Shown here in pieces: positions 35,080 to 44,902 of a stretch of 64,000 nt of DNA. The DNA is from Lentisphaerae bacterium GWF2_50_93 (GTDB taxonomy: Bacteria; Verrucomicrobiota; Lentisphaeria; Victivallales; GWF2-50-93). A model generated the notes under the pieces. That model was given only the letters and a program-made list of their open reading frames with translations, did no database searches and was not told where the DNA came from. The position numbers and the translations under genes were made by a program. Position 1 is the first letter of the stretch. Every line of letters begins with the position of its first letter. The stretch is taken from contig MHBI01000071.1 in assembly GCA_001804815.1 (NCBI GenBank), positions 62,001-126,000 of the forward strand. Direction: 5' to 3'.

Positions 35080-36606
35080 ATGCCTGCAAAAATAACATTA
35101 AAGATTACTGAAGGCAAGCTCAAGGGCAAGGAGTTTTCCTTCAACGAAAGAACCTCGTGCATATTTGGCAGATCTGAAGACTGCAAGGCCACAGAAACGC
35201 AGCTGCCGGAAGATGATTCATCTGTGTCCCGCCATCACTGCATGCTCGATATAAATCCACCTGAGGCAACCATCAGGGACTTTGGAAGCCTGAATGGAAC
35301 TTATCTCAACGACGTGAAGATTGGACAGCGTGCCGCCGGCACTGCCCCGGAGGACGGACAGAAGGAGAAGTTTCCGGAACATGACATTAAAGACGAGGAC
35401 AGGATAAAAATAGGGAAGTCAGTCTTTTCAGTGATAATACATAAACCATGCCGCTGCGCCCGGTGCCTAAAGGAAATTCCCGAGGAACTGTCTTCTAAGG
35501 CGGAGAGGAAGCCAGGATTATTTCAATGCGATGAATGTTTCAGGAAAGCTGAAAAGTCGCCGGAAAAGATCCCCATGAAGAAGAAGATGGCATGCAAGAT
35601 GTGTGGCAAGGACATCTCTGCGGAGATTGGATACAGCCGTGTCGGCGACTATGTCTGCAAATCCTGCGTCAATGAACCTATGAAGTTCATCGAGATGCTC
35701 CTTAACATGGCCAAAAGCGGCAACAAGGATCTTCTAGCGATTGACGGATACAAGGTGATACGCATCCTTGGACAAGGAGGCATGGGAATCGTATATCTTG
35801 CCGAAAGGGAGAAGACCGGAGAGAAAATAGCGCTCAAAGTGATGACCCCGAAGATTGCCACGGATGAAAAGGCTAAAAATGATTTCCTACGTGAAACGGA
35901 GAATACCAAGGCCCTGCGCCACAAAAATATCGTACAGCTTTATGATAACGGGTATTCGAATGCGACATTTTTCATGACCCTTGACTACTGCAACGGCGGA
36001 AGCGTTGACAAACTAATGCTCGAAAGAGGCGGTACTCTCGGGCTTGAAGAGGCGTGCAGGATCATCCTGGATGTTCTTGACGGACTCGAGTATGCCCATC
36101 AGGCTGAAATTCCAAACGTGAAACTTGCAGATGGGAAATATGAAAAAGGGAGGGGCCTCGTCCACAGGGACATAAGCCCTCATAACATTTTCCTGATGAA
36201 TTCAGGCGGTTCCTACTGCGCCAAACTCGGTGATTTCGGTCTTGCCAAGTCGTTCGATCTTGCCGGGCTCAGCGGAAGAACTCGGACCGGAACTGCCGCA
36301 GGCAAGCCGTTTTTCATGCCGAGACAGCAGGTTTTGAACTACAAGTTCTCAAAGCCCGAGGTTGACGTATGGGCTGTTGCCGCTTCCTTCTACAATATGC
36401 TGACCGGTGATTACCCTAGGAACTTCTCTATGAAACAGGATGTCTGGCAGTCGGTCCTCCAGAACCATCCGATCCCTATCAGGGACAGGAACAGATCAAT
36501 ACCGAAGAAACTCGCTGATGTCATTGATGAAGCCCTGATAGACAATCCATCGTTAAAGTTCAAGACAGCCACGGAACTAAAGAAAAGAATCAGGTCGGCA
36601 ATGTGA
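35080..36606 (+). CDS. FHA-domain Ser/Thr protein kinase with zinc fingers
   Basis: 508 residues. FHA phosphothreonine-binding domain at 1-120: FGRSEDC, the SRHHC core and GSLNGTYLND. Two cysteine pairs follow (CRCARCLKE, CDECF; CKMCGKDIS, CKSCV; about 125-205), probably zinc ribbons. Kinase domain about 224-505: LGQGGMGIVYLA, lysine K253 in ALKVM, catalytic loop HRDISPHN (D364; serine at the position that is usually lysine), DFG at D385, then the activation segment with GLSGRTRTGTAAG. HRDxSP loops are known in other bacterial kinases and can be active. It starts 203 bp after the protease and precedes the phosphatase by 43 bp. A natural reading is that kinase and phosphatase set the phosphorylation state of one target, recognised through FHA. 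Confidence 0.9.
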   Translation: MPAKITLKITEGKLKGKEFSFNERTSCIFGRSEDCKATETQLPEDDSSVSRHHCMLDINPPEATIRDFGSLNGTYLNDVKIGQRAAGTAPEDGQKEKFPEHDIKDEDRIKIGKSVFSVIIHKPCRCARCLKEIPEELSSKAERKPGLFQCDECFRKAEKSPEKIPMKKKMACKMCGKDISAEIGYSRVGDYVCKSCVNEPMKFIEMLLNMAKSGNKDLLAIDGYKVIRILGQGGMGIVYLAEREKTGEKIALKVMTPKIATDEKAKNDFLRETENTKALRHKNIVQLYDNGYSNATFFMTLDYCNGGSVDKLMLERGGTLGLEEACRIILDVLDGLEYAHQAEIPNVKLADGKYEKGRGLVHRDISPHNIFLMNSGGSYCAKLGDFGLAKSFDLAGLSGRTRTGTAAGKPFFMPRQQVLNYKFSKPEVDVWAVAASFYNMLTGDYPRNFSMKQDVWQSVLQNHPIPIRDRNRSIPKKLADVIDEALIDNPSLKFKTATELKKRIRSAM

Positions 36607-36612
36607 AGGTAG

Positions 36613-36633
36613 GGCGTTTTCGGCGAAACCGCC
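36613..36633. repeat. Hairpin related to the 13.7-kb family
   Basis: ggcgttttcggcgaaaccgc and its last c form a stem around tttcggcgaaa, closely matching the hairpins at 13672-13718. It is embedded in the short gap between the FHA kinase stop and the phosphatase start. Confidence 0.5.
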
Positions 36634-36649
36634 GCCTGATGCAAATAAT

Positions 36650-37414
36650 ATGAAAAGACCAACCAAGATGAAGATAGCCCAGGATATCAAGTTTTTCGGA
36701 TTGACTGACACTGGGCTGGTTCGGAAAAAGAACGAAGACGCCTGGTACGCGCACCCTGATATCGGACTATTCATCGTTTCCGATGGGATGGGTGGGGAGT
36801 TTGCTGGTGACATCGCTTCTAAGATTGTCGTCGAAACATTGCCTGGGATGATTAAGGAATTGCTCGGGAAAGGCGCTGATCCCGCTTCGGCTGAATTCAG
36901 AAAAAGAATTGGTTCGGCAATCAACCTTCTAAGCAATTCTATCAGGAAGAAAACAATAAACGAGCCAGGCCTTTCCGGAATGGGAGCTACAGTCGCGCTT
37001 GTAGTTGTCCGTAGCGGATATGCAGTTCTCGCACACATGGGCGACAGCAGAATCTACCTTTTGAGGGAAGAGAAATTAACCCGCCTCACAAATGACCATT
37101 CAATAGTCCAACTTCTCCTGGACAGCAATGAGATCTCTCCGGAAGAGGCTGAAACACATCCTGCGAAAGGACAGATAACTAGATTCGTCGGCATGGATGG
37201 GAATCCATTGCCGGAAACAAAGAAAGTCGATATCAGCCATGGAGACCTGCTACTTCTGTGTTCAGACGGACTTACTCAGATGTTACCGGATTCCGGGATA
37301 CAGGAAATCCTGTTGAAAAAGACAAATCCCGAAGAAGCATGTACCGAACTTGTAGCAAGGGCGAATGAGAAAGGCGGCAAGGACAATATAACCGTAGTAC
37401 TCATAAAGGTTTGA
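36650..37414 (+). CDS. PP2C-family protein phosphatase
   Basis: 254-residue metal-dependent Ser/Thr phosphatase of the PppA/PstP group. Motifs in order: FGLTDTGLVRKKNEDAW (motif 1, metal-binding), GLFIVSDGMGG (motif 2), GMGATVALVVV, LAHMGDSRIYLLR, LTNDHSIVQ, LLLCSDGLTQMLPD and the final GGKDNITVVLIKV with the last metal-binding Asp. It is soluble, without a membrane tail. It follows the FHA kinase after 43 bp and converges with the WD40 kinase gene at 37456, ending the plus-strand group. The pairing with an FHA kinase is the same trio found in post-translational control of type VI secretion, but no secretion genes are present. Confidence 0.94.
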   Translation: MKRPTKMKIAQDIKFFGLTDTGLVRKKNEDAWYAHPDIGLFIVSDGMGGEFAGDIASKIVVETLPGMIKELLGKGADPASAEFRKRIGSAINLLSNSIRKKTINEPGLSGMGATVALVVVRSGYAVLAHMGDSRIYLLREEKLTRLTNDHSIVQLLLDSNEISPEEAETHPAKGQITRFVGMDGNPLPETKKVDISHGDLLLLCSDGLTQMLPDSGIQEILLKKTNPEEACTELVARANEKGGKDNITVVLIKV

Positions 37415-37455
37415 AATACCTTGAAGCTTCTACATAGCAAAATCAATTTTCATGT

Positions 37456-40400
37456 CTAATTACCCTGTATTAAACTATTAAACATTTTGACAAGCTTATT
37501 CATAAATGATAAGTCATTATTCCATAAAGTCATTTTCCACAACTTTTTCTTGACACCTTCCGGTCTCAGCCAACCGTAGCCACGATTCTGCAGATCATTT
37601 ATCAGTCGGTTGAAATCCTCCTCGTTCCATTTGCCATTGCGTAATGTCAGGAAGTTGCGCAGATACGGCTCCGCGCCTTCATCCCAGTCGGCCCAGCCGG
37701 GGAATTCATACTTCCAGTCGAGACGCCATAGTTTCATGGTATTATCGCGACTGCCCGAGATCGCGGATTTGGAATCGGGGCTAAAACACATAGATAGATA
37801 TCCCTTGAAAATGAAAAGACATTGTCCGGATTTCATATCCCAAAGCCTAATATTGGCATCTTTCTTCTCCAATTCACCACTTTCCGAGAGTATGAATTTC
37901 CCATCGGGGCTGAAAACCACGGAATATACAGAATCAGAATGCGTGAATGTATGAAGGCATTTGCCAGATACAATAGACCAGAGCTTCAAGTTTTTGTCTT
38001 TGCTTCCCGAAAGTACGAATTTCCCATCGGGGCTGAAAACCACGGAATATACAGAATCAGAATGCGTGAATGTATGAAGGCATTTGCCGCTTTCTATGTC
38101 CCAAAGCTTCAATGTATTGTCAGAACTGCCCGATAATGCTTGCCTAATGTCAGGGCTGAAGCAAACAGAATTAACATAGCTCTTATGACCTTCAAAAGTA
38201 TGGATGGTATTTCCTGATATTCCCCATAGCTTCATGGTGTTATCATCGCTACCTGAAAGAACGAATCTGACGTTCGAACTGATGGAAACGGAGTTAACCG
38301 CTCTCTTGTGTCCCTCAAAACCTTCAAAAGTCCGGATACACAGAAGGGATTCCATGTCCCATATTTTCAAGGTGTTGTCCGAACTGCCAGATATTGCTAA
38401 TTTGCCATCAGAGCTGTAACAAACGGAGTTAACACAGTCGATATGTCCTTCAAAAGTTCGAAGACATTTTCCGGAAATGTCCCATAGCTTAATATTTTTG
38501 TCTTTGCTTCCCGATAGAGCAAATTTACCATTTGGACTGAAACAAACAGAGGTGATTTCTTTTTTGTGCCCTTCGAAAGTTTGTTCTAACCAACCGGCTT
38601 GGAAACCAATTGCGCGGCAATATTGCCCTATTTTATAATTTAATTCCATGCATTGAGAGACTCGTTCAAAACCAGGGAATGAACGAGCAGTTGCCAGTGC
38701 GGATAGTCCGGCAGAAATATCCCCTGAGTCTATTTTCTTTACTGCATCCTGTAACGTTAACTTAAAACGTTGTTCGTGGACGAGCGTTTCTTGTGCCGAG
38801 CGAATCCGGCACAATGCCCAGTCCGTGTGAACAGTTGCGTCCCATAGCTTCATGGTATTGTCACTACTTCCAGACAGCACGTATTTACTATCCGGGCTGA
38901 AACAAATGGAATTAATATTACTGCTGTGCCCTTCGAAAGTGCAGAAGCATTGATTGGATGCCACGTCCCAAAGTTTCATGGTATTATCCCAGCTCCCCGA
39001 TAGCACGTATTTTCCGTCAGGGCTGAATCCCACGGAACGGATATAGCTCGTATGTCCCTCAAACGTGCGCAGACAATGACCAGATTTCAAATCCCACAAC
39101 TTCATTGAATGATCCCAGCTTCCGGACAAGGCAAATTTACCATTCGGATCAAAACTCACAGAAGTTACAGGGCTTTTATGCCCTTCAAGTGTTCCTAAAC
39201 ACCTACCTGATTCCGAATCCCACAACTTAATGGAACGATCACCGCTTCCTGAAAGAACAGTCTTGCTGTCAGGATTGAAACATACTGATGTAACAGATCT
39301 ATCATGCCCTTCAAATGTTCGTAAACACCTGCCTGATCCCGAATCCCACAACTTAATTGAATGGTCATCGCTACCAGATAAAACAAATTTGCCATCTGTG
39401 CTAAAGGCCACGGAGTTTACAGTTTTCTTATGGCCTTCGAATGTTAGGAGACATTGATTGCTTTTTACATCCCATAGCTTTATGGTTTTATCATCGCTTC
39501 CTGAAAGTGTAAATTTCCCGTCGAGGCTGAAGGTTACTGATGTTACAGGCCCATTATGTCCGACAAAAGAACGAAGATATTGTCCGGTTTTTAGGTCCCA
39601 AAGCTTTAACTTATAGTCGCTGAAACCCGAGACTACACGATTGCCATCAGGGGAGAAACACACTGATGAGACCTGATTCCCGCACCCTATAGTAAGGATG
39701 CACCTGTTTTTACTATGTCGATTTGCTGTAATTCCTATCATCCTAACAACATCAGGATTGTTATTTGACTGACTTGCAGCACTTTCGAGAAGTGTAATTG
39801 CAGATTCTGTGTCACCGCGATCGAGATGGATCATTGCCAACAAATATTCATCTAACCATGAACTTGTATAACCATGACGTACAGTTTCCATACGTCTGAT
39901 TAATTCTATACTATCTATTTTACCAGAGCGCCAGAGGTGTAGTCCCTGATTGTAGATGGATTCCAGATGTACTGGATCAATTTTAAGTGCCTGCGCCCAC
40001 AATCGTTCAGCCTGCTCCGGCTGTGCCATGTCCATGTAGCTTAGCGCCCGGTTATTGAGCGAATCAGGAGCATCGGAGGCAGCTTTGGGAATGATCAGAC
40101 CATATTCCATACCGGTTTCTCTCCGGTATATGTCGAGTAATTTATCAACAATAACTTTAAAATCACGAGGACGCTCGGTCTCATTTTCCTTGAAGCATTC
40201 CCGTAGGAGGTTTATTAACGCATCCGGCATAGGCATCTTGAAATAATCTGCGGGTGACTTCAAATATTCTTCAAAGCTTTTACCTGCCACTGATCCCGAT
40301 GGCCAGATGGCATTACCTGTGAACATCTCCATCACCGACACCGCCCAGCTCCAGATGTCGGTACGGCGGGTAAGTTTTCCTCGATTTGCCTGTTCAGGCG

Positions 40401-41094
40401 AACAGTAAGCCGGAGTATAGGCACCAGATTCGCTGATCATCGTACCCATTATTTGGGATTTCATGTAGGCATTACGACTGAACTTGGCTTTTGCATTGGA
40501 TATTCCGAAGTCGGCCACCTTGACATTACCCCTTGAGGTTAGAAGCACGTTATCCGGTTTAACGTCCTGGTGAATCATGCCTTTTCCGTGTGCATAGACC
40601 AGACCCCAGGCAAACTGGATGGAGACATCAAGGATTTTTTCGATAGAGTCCAGTTTACCCTCAGCTATCCAGCTGGCAAGACTACCACCATCCATCCACT
40701 CGGCAAAGATATTCGGAGTGCCGTTAATCTCTCGCACGTAATGACATGAGACGATATGCGGATGCAGTCCAAGGTTAATCCAGGCATCGCATTCATGGAT
40801 GAAGTTCTGCTTCTGCTCTTCGGTCTCGAAGAACTCCGGGTGAGGCTGCTTCATCGCAAGGTCTACATTCCAGGTGGTATGGTGGACCCTGAACACCTTG
40901 CCCATGCCACCGGCAACAGGTTCACCCTTGATCTCATACAGGCCTAGAAGAAGAGCATTGTCGGAATTCTTCTTTTGTACTTGTATTGTGAATTCCTTTT
41001 CGCAATCAGGGCATTCAACAGGGCTCCCCAGATAACTGTCCTCCACGTCGAAGACGCTATTGCAGTGGCTGCATTTTGTAGAGATTTCCGGCAT
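37456..41094 (-). CDS. Ser/Thr kinase with two WD40 propellers
   Basis: About 1212 residues. Zinc ribbon (C8, C11, C28, C31 of the form CSHC...CPDC), kinase domain about 50-320, a TPR-like helical part about 335-465, then fourteen WD40 repeats in two sets of seven (about 470-760 and 835-1150) split by a helical linker, i.e. two complete seven-bladed propellers. The catalytic loop is HQDVKPDN, not HRD, and DFG is present; non-RD kinases do not depend on activation-loop phosphorylation. The start is placed at the second ATG (MPEIS) by comparison with the paralogue at 41281; GGATGG precedes it. It converges with the phosphatase and is divergent from 41281. Close paralogue at 45696-49352. Confidence 0.9.
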   Translation of the reverse strand: MPEISTKCSHCNSVFDVEDSYLGSPVECPDCEKEFTIQVQKKNSDNALLLGLYEIKGEPVAGGMGKVFRVHHTTWNVDLAMKQPHPEFFETEEQKQNFIHECDAWINLGLHPHIVSCHYVREINGTPNIFAEWMDGGSLASWIAEGKLDSIEKILDVSIQFAWGLVYAHGKGMIHQDVKPDNVLLTSRGNVKVADFGISNAKAKFSRNAYMKSQIMGTMISESGAYTPAYCSPEQANRGKLTRRTDIWSWAVSVMEMFTGNAIWPSGSVAGKSFEEYLKSPADYFKMPMPDALINLLRECFKENETERPRDFKVIVDKLLDIYRRETGMEYGLIIPKAASDAPDSLNNRALSYMDMAQPEQAERLWAQALKIDPVHLESIYNQGLHLWRSGKIDSIELIRRMETVRHGYTSSWLDEYLLAMIHLDRGDTESAITLLESAASQSNNNPDVVRMIGITANRHSKNRCILTIGCGNQVSSVCFSPDGNRVVSGFSDYKLKLWDLKTGQYLRSFVGHNGPVTSVTFSLDGKFTLSGSDDKTIKLWDVKSNQCLLTFEGHKKTVNSVAFSTDGKFVLSGSDDHSIKLWDSGSGRCLRTFEGHDRSVTSVCFNPDSKTVLSGSGDRSIKLWDSESGRCLGTLEGHKSPVTSVSFDPNGKFALSGSWDHSMKLWDLKSGHCLRTFEGHTSYIRSVGFSPDGKYVLSGSWDNTMKLWDVASNQCFCTFEGHSSNINSICFSPDSKYVLSGSSDNTMKLWDATVHTDWALCRIRSAQETLVHEQRFKLTLQDAVKKIDSGDISAGLSALATARSFPGFERVSQCMELNYKIGQYCRAIGFQAGWLEQTFEGHKKEITSVCFSPNGKFALSGSKDKNIKLWDISGKCLRTFEGHIDCVNSVCYSSDGKLAISGSSDNTLKIWDMESLLCIRTFEGFEGHKRAVNSVSISSNVRFVLSGSDDNTMKLWGISGNTIHTFEGHKSYVNSVCFSPDIRQALSGSSDNTLKLWDIESGKCLHTFTHSDSVYSVVFSPDGKFVLSGSKDKNLKLWSIVSGKCLHTFTHSDSVYSVVFSPDGKFILSESGELEKKDANIRLWDMKSGQCLFIFKGYLSMCFSPDSKSAISGSRDNTMKLWRLDWKYEFPGWADWDEGAEPYLRNFLTLRNGKWNEEDFNRLINDLQNRGYGWLRPEGVKKKLWKMTLWNNDLSFMNKLVKMFNSLIQGN

Positions 41095-41100
41095 ATTCAT

Positions 41101-41152
41101 CCATCCCGAATTTGATTAGCTTATTATTGCCCTGTATCCCCTTGATTACAAA
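41101..41152 (-). promoter_or_regulatory. Conserved upstream block of WD40 kinase A
   Basis: The 52 bp upstream of this kinase are nearly identical to those upstream of the second WD40 kinase (49359-49410), including ccatcccgaatttgattagc and ttattattgcc. On the coding strand it offers TTGTAA and, further down, CAATAAT, which could be -35/-10 elements. Conservation ends where the divergent gene begins, so the duplication covered gene plus promoter. Confidence 0.5.
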
Positions 41153-41280
41153 TTCACCCAGAAGGAAAAGACTCCATTGTTTTTGTAGGTGCCTCCTTGA
41201 TACTTTGTTGTCTCAGAATTACTTTTCCTTCAGGATAAAGTTCAAAAATACTGACAGTTATTAAGTTATCGGAGTCTGAT

Positions 41281-43921
41281 ATGCCTGAAATCAATACTCG
41301 GTGCTCGAAATGCAGGTCAGTTTTTGAAATTGACGAGAGCTTCATAGGATTAAGAACAGAATGTCCTGAATGTGGAGAGCTATTTGTAATTGATAAATTT
41401 GTGGCAGAGTCAGCCAGAACATACAGTGAATGGTCAGAAGGGCAGTCTCTTTTTGATGATTTTGTAGTGGAACGTGTCCTAGGACAGGGTGGAATGGGAA
41501 AGGTTTATCTAGTAAAGAACCTGACTACACAAATGCTCTTCGCAGTAAAGCGTGCCACTAAATTGAAAGAGAATGATCGTCAGAACTTCCTTGCTGAGCT
41601 TCAGACATGGATAGATCTTCCGGAGCACCCGAATCTAGTTTCCTGCCGATTTTTCCGAATGTATGGGGATGAAATCCTTATCTTTGCCGATTATGTGGAA
41701 TGTGGAAGCCTCGAGGAATTAATAATAGGAGTAGATGGTAAACCAGGAAGACTGTACAAGGGATCAAAGCAGGAAATCTTGAAGCAAATACTCGACATTT
41801 CAATTCAATTTGCCTGGGGGCTTCATTGTTTGCATGAACTTGGGCTTATACATCAGGATGTGAAACCAGGCAATGTTCTTTTATCTGGGGATTTCTCTCC
41901 GTCCGTACAGGGGGTTAAGGCCAAAGTTACAGACTATGGATTGGCAAGGGCCAGGTCTAAAAGCGGAGAAAAGCACGGACCTATGGAATTCGAAAATATA
42001 TTATTAAGTTGCGGTGGATACTCTCCAGCATACTGCTCGCCAGAACAGGCAAATATGCAAAAACTCAGTAGAGGTACCGATGTTTGGAGTTGGGGTGTAT
42101 CAGTTATGGAAATGTTTACCGGCGGGGTATCATGGTCGTCAGGTTCTGTTGCGAACGAGGTTCTTGGTAATTATATGAAAAACAACGATGATTGCGGACA
42201 AATTCCTCTGATGCCAGACGGTCTTGCGGAAATTCTGGTAAAATGCTTTCAGCCGGATTCTGAACGGAGATGGAATAATTTGGGTGAAGTGACGGAGAAA
42301 CTTAAAAAAACATACCATGAAACCATAGGCGCAGAATATGGACGGATACTGAGTAGGCTTCTAGTTAAACAAATAAGGAAAAATGGAGTGGGCGAGCGAC
42401 GTGGTCGTTGCGGTACATCTTGGAGAGAACCACGACTATGGTTGGAGCAGGCATTAAGAGAAGACGGACGAAATCCATTAGAGGCTTCTGAAATCTTGTC
42501 TAAAGGCGATTCGAGACGTGGCCAGTTAGTCGCGGATATTGCTGCTTGCGATGCAGCTAGGCACATTTTTGAGAAGCTTGTTAAGAATGGGAGGAATGAT
42601 TTGTCAAATATTCTTGCGTCTCTTTGCATGGATGAGGCAATTATCCATAAAACTGCCGATGACTTTTCGGGGGCCATAACGCTATATGACAAAGCGATAG
42701 TAATTCGGGAGCGTCTGGTCAATATCGAAGGCAGGAGCGAACTGGAAAATGATCTGGTAACTCTCTACATGGTTAAAGGTAATGCATTAATTGAACTTAA
42801 AGACAATCATGGAGCGGGCGCGTTCTACGACAAGGCGATAGTAATCCGGGAGCGTCTGGTCAATATCGAAGGCAGAAGCGAATTGAAAAGCGACCTGGCA
42901 AGTCTCTACATGGGCAAAGCCGTATTGGCGAGTAATCTTGGAGATAATAGTGGAGCAGTCGCACTGTACGACAAGGCGATTGAAGTCCTGGAATGTTTGG
43001 TCAATATCGAAGGCAGGAGCGAACTAAAAAGCGATTTGGCAAGTCTCTACATGAACAAGGCCATTGCAGTGAAAACACTTGGAGACAGTCACGGTTCGGT
43101 CGCGCTGTACGACAAGGCAATCGAAATCATGGAGCACATAGTCAACATCGAAGACAGAAGCGAACTGAAAAATGATTTGGCAAATCTCTACATGAACAAG
43201 GCCTTATTGGTGAGTTATCTTGGAGATAATCGTGGAGCGGTCACACTGTACGACAAGGCGATAGTAATTCGGGAGCGTCTGGTCAATATCGAAGGCAGGA
43301 GCGAATTAGAGGATGGCCTGGCAGATCTCTACATGAATAAGGCCTCAGCGCTGTACTATCTTGGAGACAATCACGGGACACTCGCGTTGTATGACAAGGC
43401 AATCGAAATCAGGGAGCATCTAGTCAGCATCAGTGGCAACAGCGAACAAAAAGACGATCTGGCAAGTTCTCTCATGGGCAAGGCTGTATTGTTGAAAACA
43501 CTTGGAGACAGTCACGGAGCGGTCGCGCTGTACGACAAGGCAATCGAAATCAGGGAGCGTTTATTCAACGTCAAGGGGGGGGGGCGATTTGGAAGATGGT
43601 TTAGCAAGTCTCTACATGAACAAGGCCATTGCAGTTAGTGCTCTTGGAGACAGTCGTGGAGCGGTCGCACTGTACGGCAAGGCAATTGTAATCCGGGAGC
43701 GTCTGGTCAACATTGAGGGCAGGAGTGAACTGGCAGGAAAGCTGGCCTGGGTTAAAGCTTATAGGGCAATAGCGATGATACAATTGGGGGAAACTGAGAA
43801 AGGCAAACGTGAAGCACTCAATACCATATCCATTCTACGATCAGAAATTAAGAGAACTGGAAGGTCGGACCTGACTACCGTACTTAAATGGCTTGAGTCA
43901 CAAATTGACAATAAACTTTGA
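41281..43921 (+). CDS. Ser/Thr kinase with TPR array, frameshifted at a G10 tract
   Basis: Zinc ribbon (C8, C11, C28, C31) and a non-RD kinase domain (about 50-345; LGQGGMGKVYLV, AVKRA, HQDVKPGN, DYG in place of DFG) are followed by about eight 48-residue TPR-like repeats of the LYDKAI..RERLVNIEGRSEL type. The first frame ends at 43638, shortly after a run of ten G (43575-43584); the repeat pattern continues one frame over to the stop at 43921. Nine G would restore a continuous 879-residue protein in exact repeat register (K-G-G-G-D-L-E-D). So this is a phase-variable gene, a recent mutation or a sequencing error. The first frame alone would give a 785-residue kinase lacking the last repeat and a half. 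Divergent from 37456. Confidence 0.85.
42660..43725 (+). repeat. Tandem 144-bp repeats inside the TPR kinase
   Basis: About seven and a half direct repeats of 144 bp encode the 48-residue TPR-like unit. Neighbouring units share stretches such as gtcaatatcgaaggcaggag and cgggagcgtctggtcaatat with few changes. Such similarity at DNA level indicates recent expansion and allows unequal recombination that changes unit number. Confidence 0.8.
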
Positions 43922-44012
43922 TTAATTCTTCCAGCGCCAAGAATGGATGACTGGAGAGAAATCTACCCACTTATTGACATCAACCTCCACAAAATGACAT
44001 ATTCTCCCATTA

Positions 44013-44840
44013 TCAATCCGTGTGCCTTAAGGGAACAAGATCCATTTTGAATGAATTTCCCGAGGAAACTGATTTTGCCAGTTGAATTGGAATATTAAGA
44101 CTCTGAACCCATGCCTTTATAAGGTCTCTTGTTTCAGGAGGCATCCTATAACCCAATATAACCCGCGTGATAGCTCCGGCAGGTAAATCAAGGTGCCTAT
44201 CTGGAGGTTTTGTAAAAAAGCGCCACTCCTTCTCCGTCTTCCATTCTTTTGATTTTCTGCAAAAGAATATTTTTGAAAAATCTAATGGATCTTTGGAGTT
44301 GGTTGCCTTCAAGTACTCACTCAACGTTGGCAGGGACTCTCCGTATCTGACTGAAAACGAGCGAACCACACCGTGCTCATCAATTAGCTTCCTGTGATCA
44401 AACTCGATGACAACTCCTTCATGGTTAGAAGCGTAATGGGCCCACATGCTTACGCTAGAAGGAGTTTCTGACAAGCAAAACACCCCCTGCGTCTTTCCAT
44501 GTTGGAGAATGACTTCCTCTATCGACTTCTCACTTTCTTTTATAAAGTTTTTATTCCTATGTTTCCCGTTGGAAAAGGCTGAATCAGCATCTCGTATGTT
44601 TTCTGCTTTGTCGTGTCCATCTTCTCTCTCTTGTGCCAAGTGTAGAAAGTATTTTTGCCAGTCACCTACATCCTTTTTACTTAGGTTATCCGGATCGGGG
44701 AATCGAATACCACGGGCGCAATCAAAAGGGTCATTGAATTTGGCTGGCGAGGAAAAGAAAACACGATTATGGATCAAGACATCTCCTATACGATCTAGTC
44801 TATTAGAAAGGTATTTGTATAAGTTAAGCGGTTTTTTCAT
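44013..44840 (-). CDS. DUF2971-family protein
   Basis: 275 residues. The start LYKYLSNRLDRIGDVLIHNRVFFSSPAKFNDPFDC is the hallmark of DUF2971; further family features are GVFCLSETPSSVSMWAHYASNHEGVVIEFD and KEWKTEKEWRFF. The biochemical role is unknown; members are common in accessory regions, often near defence or mobile genes. AAGGAG precedes ATG 44840. It is the third gene of a minus-strand operon: WD40 kinase (49352-45696), unknown protein (45709-44903), then this gene after 62 bp. An effector controlled by the kinase is a reasonable hypothesis. Confidence 0.85.
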   Translation of the reverse strand: MKKPLNLYKYLSNRLDRIGDVLIHNRVFFSSPAKFNDPFDCARGIRFPDPDNLSKKDVGDWQKYFLHLAQEREDGHDKAENIRDADSAFSNGKHRNKNFIKESEKSIEEVILQHGKTQGVFCLSETPSSVSMWAHYASNHEGVVIEFDHRKLIDEHGVVRSFSVRYGESLPTLSEYLKATNSKDPLDFSKIFFCRKSKEWKTEKEWRFFTKPPDRHLDLPAGAITRVILGYRMPPETRDLIKAWVQSLNIPIQLAKSVSSGNSFKMDLVPLRHTD

Positions 44841-44902
44841 TCAATCTCCTTCATTGTTTAATCGGAAAAGCGAATCTTCTCGGCTCAGTATCTTGTTAAG
44901 TT

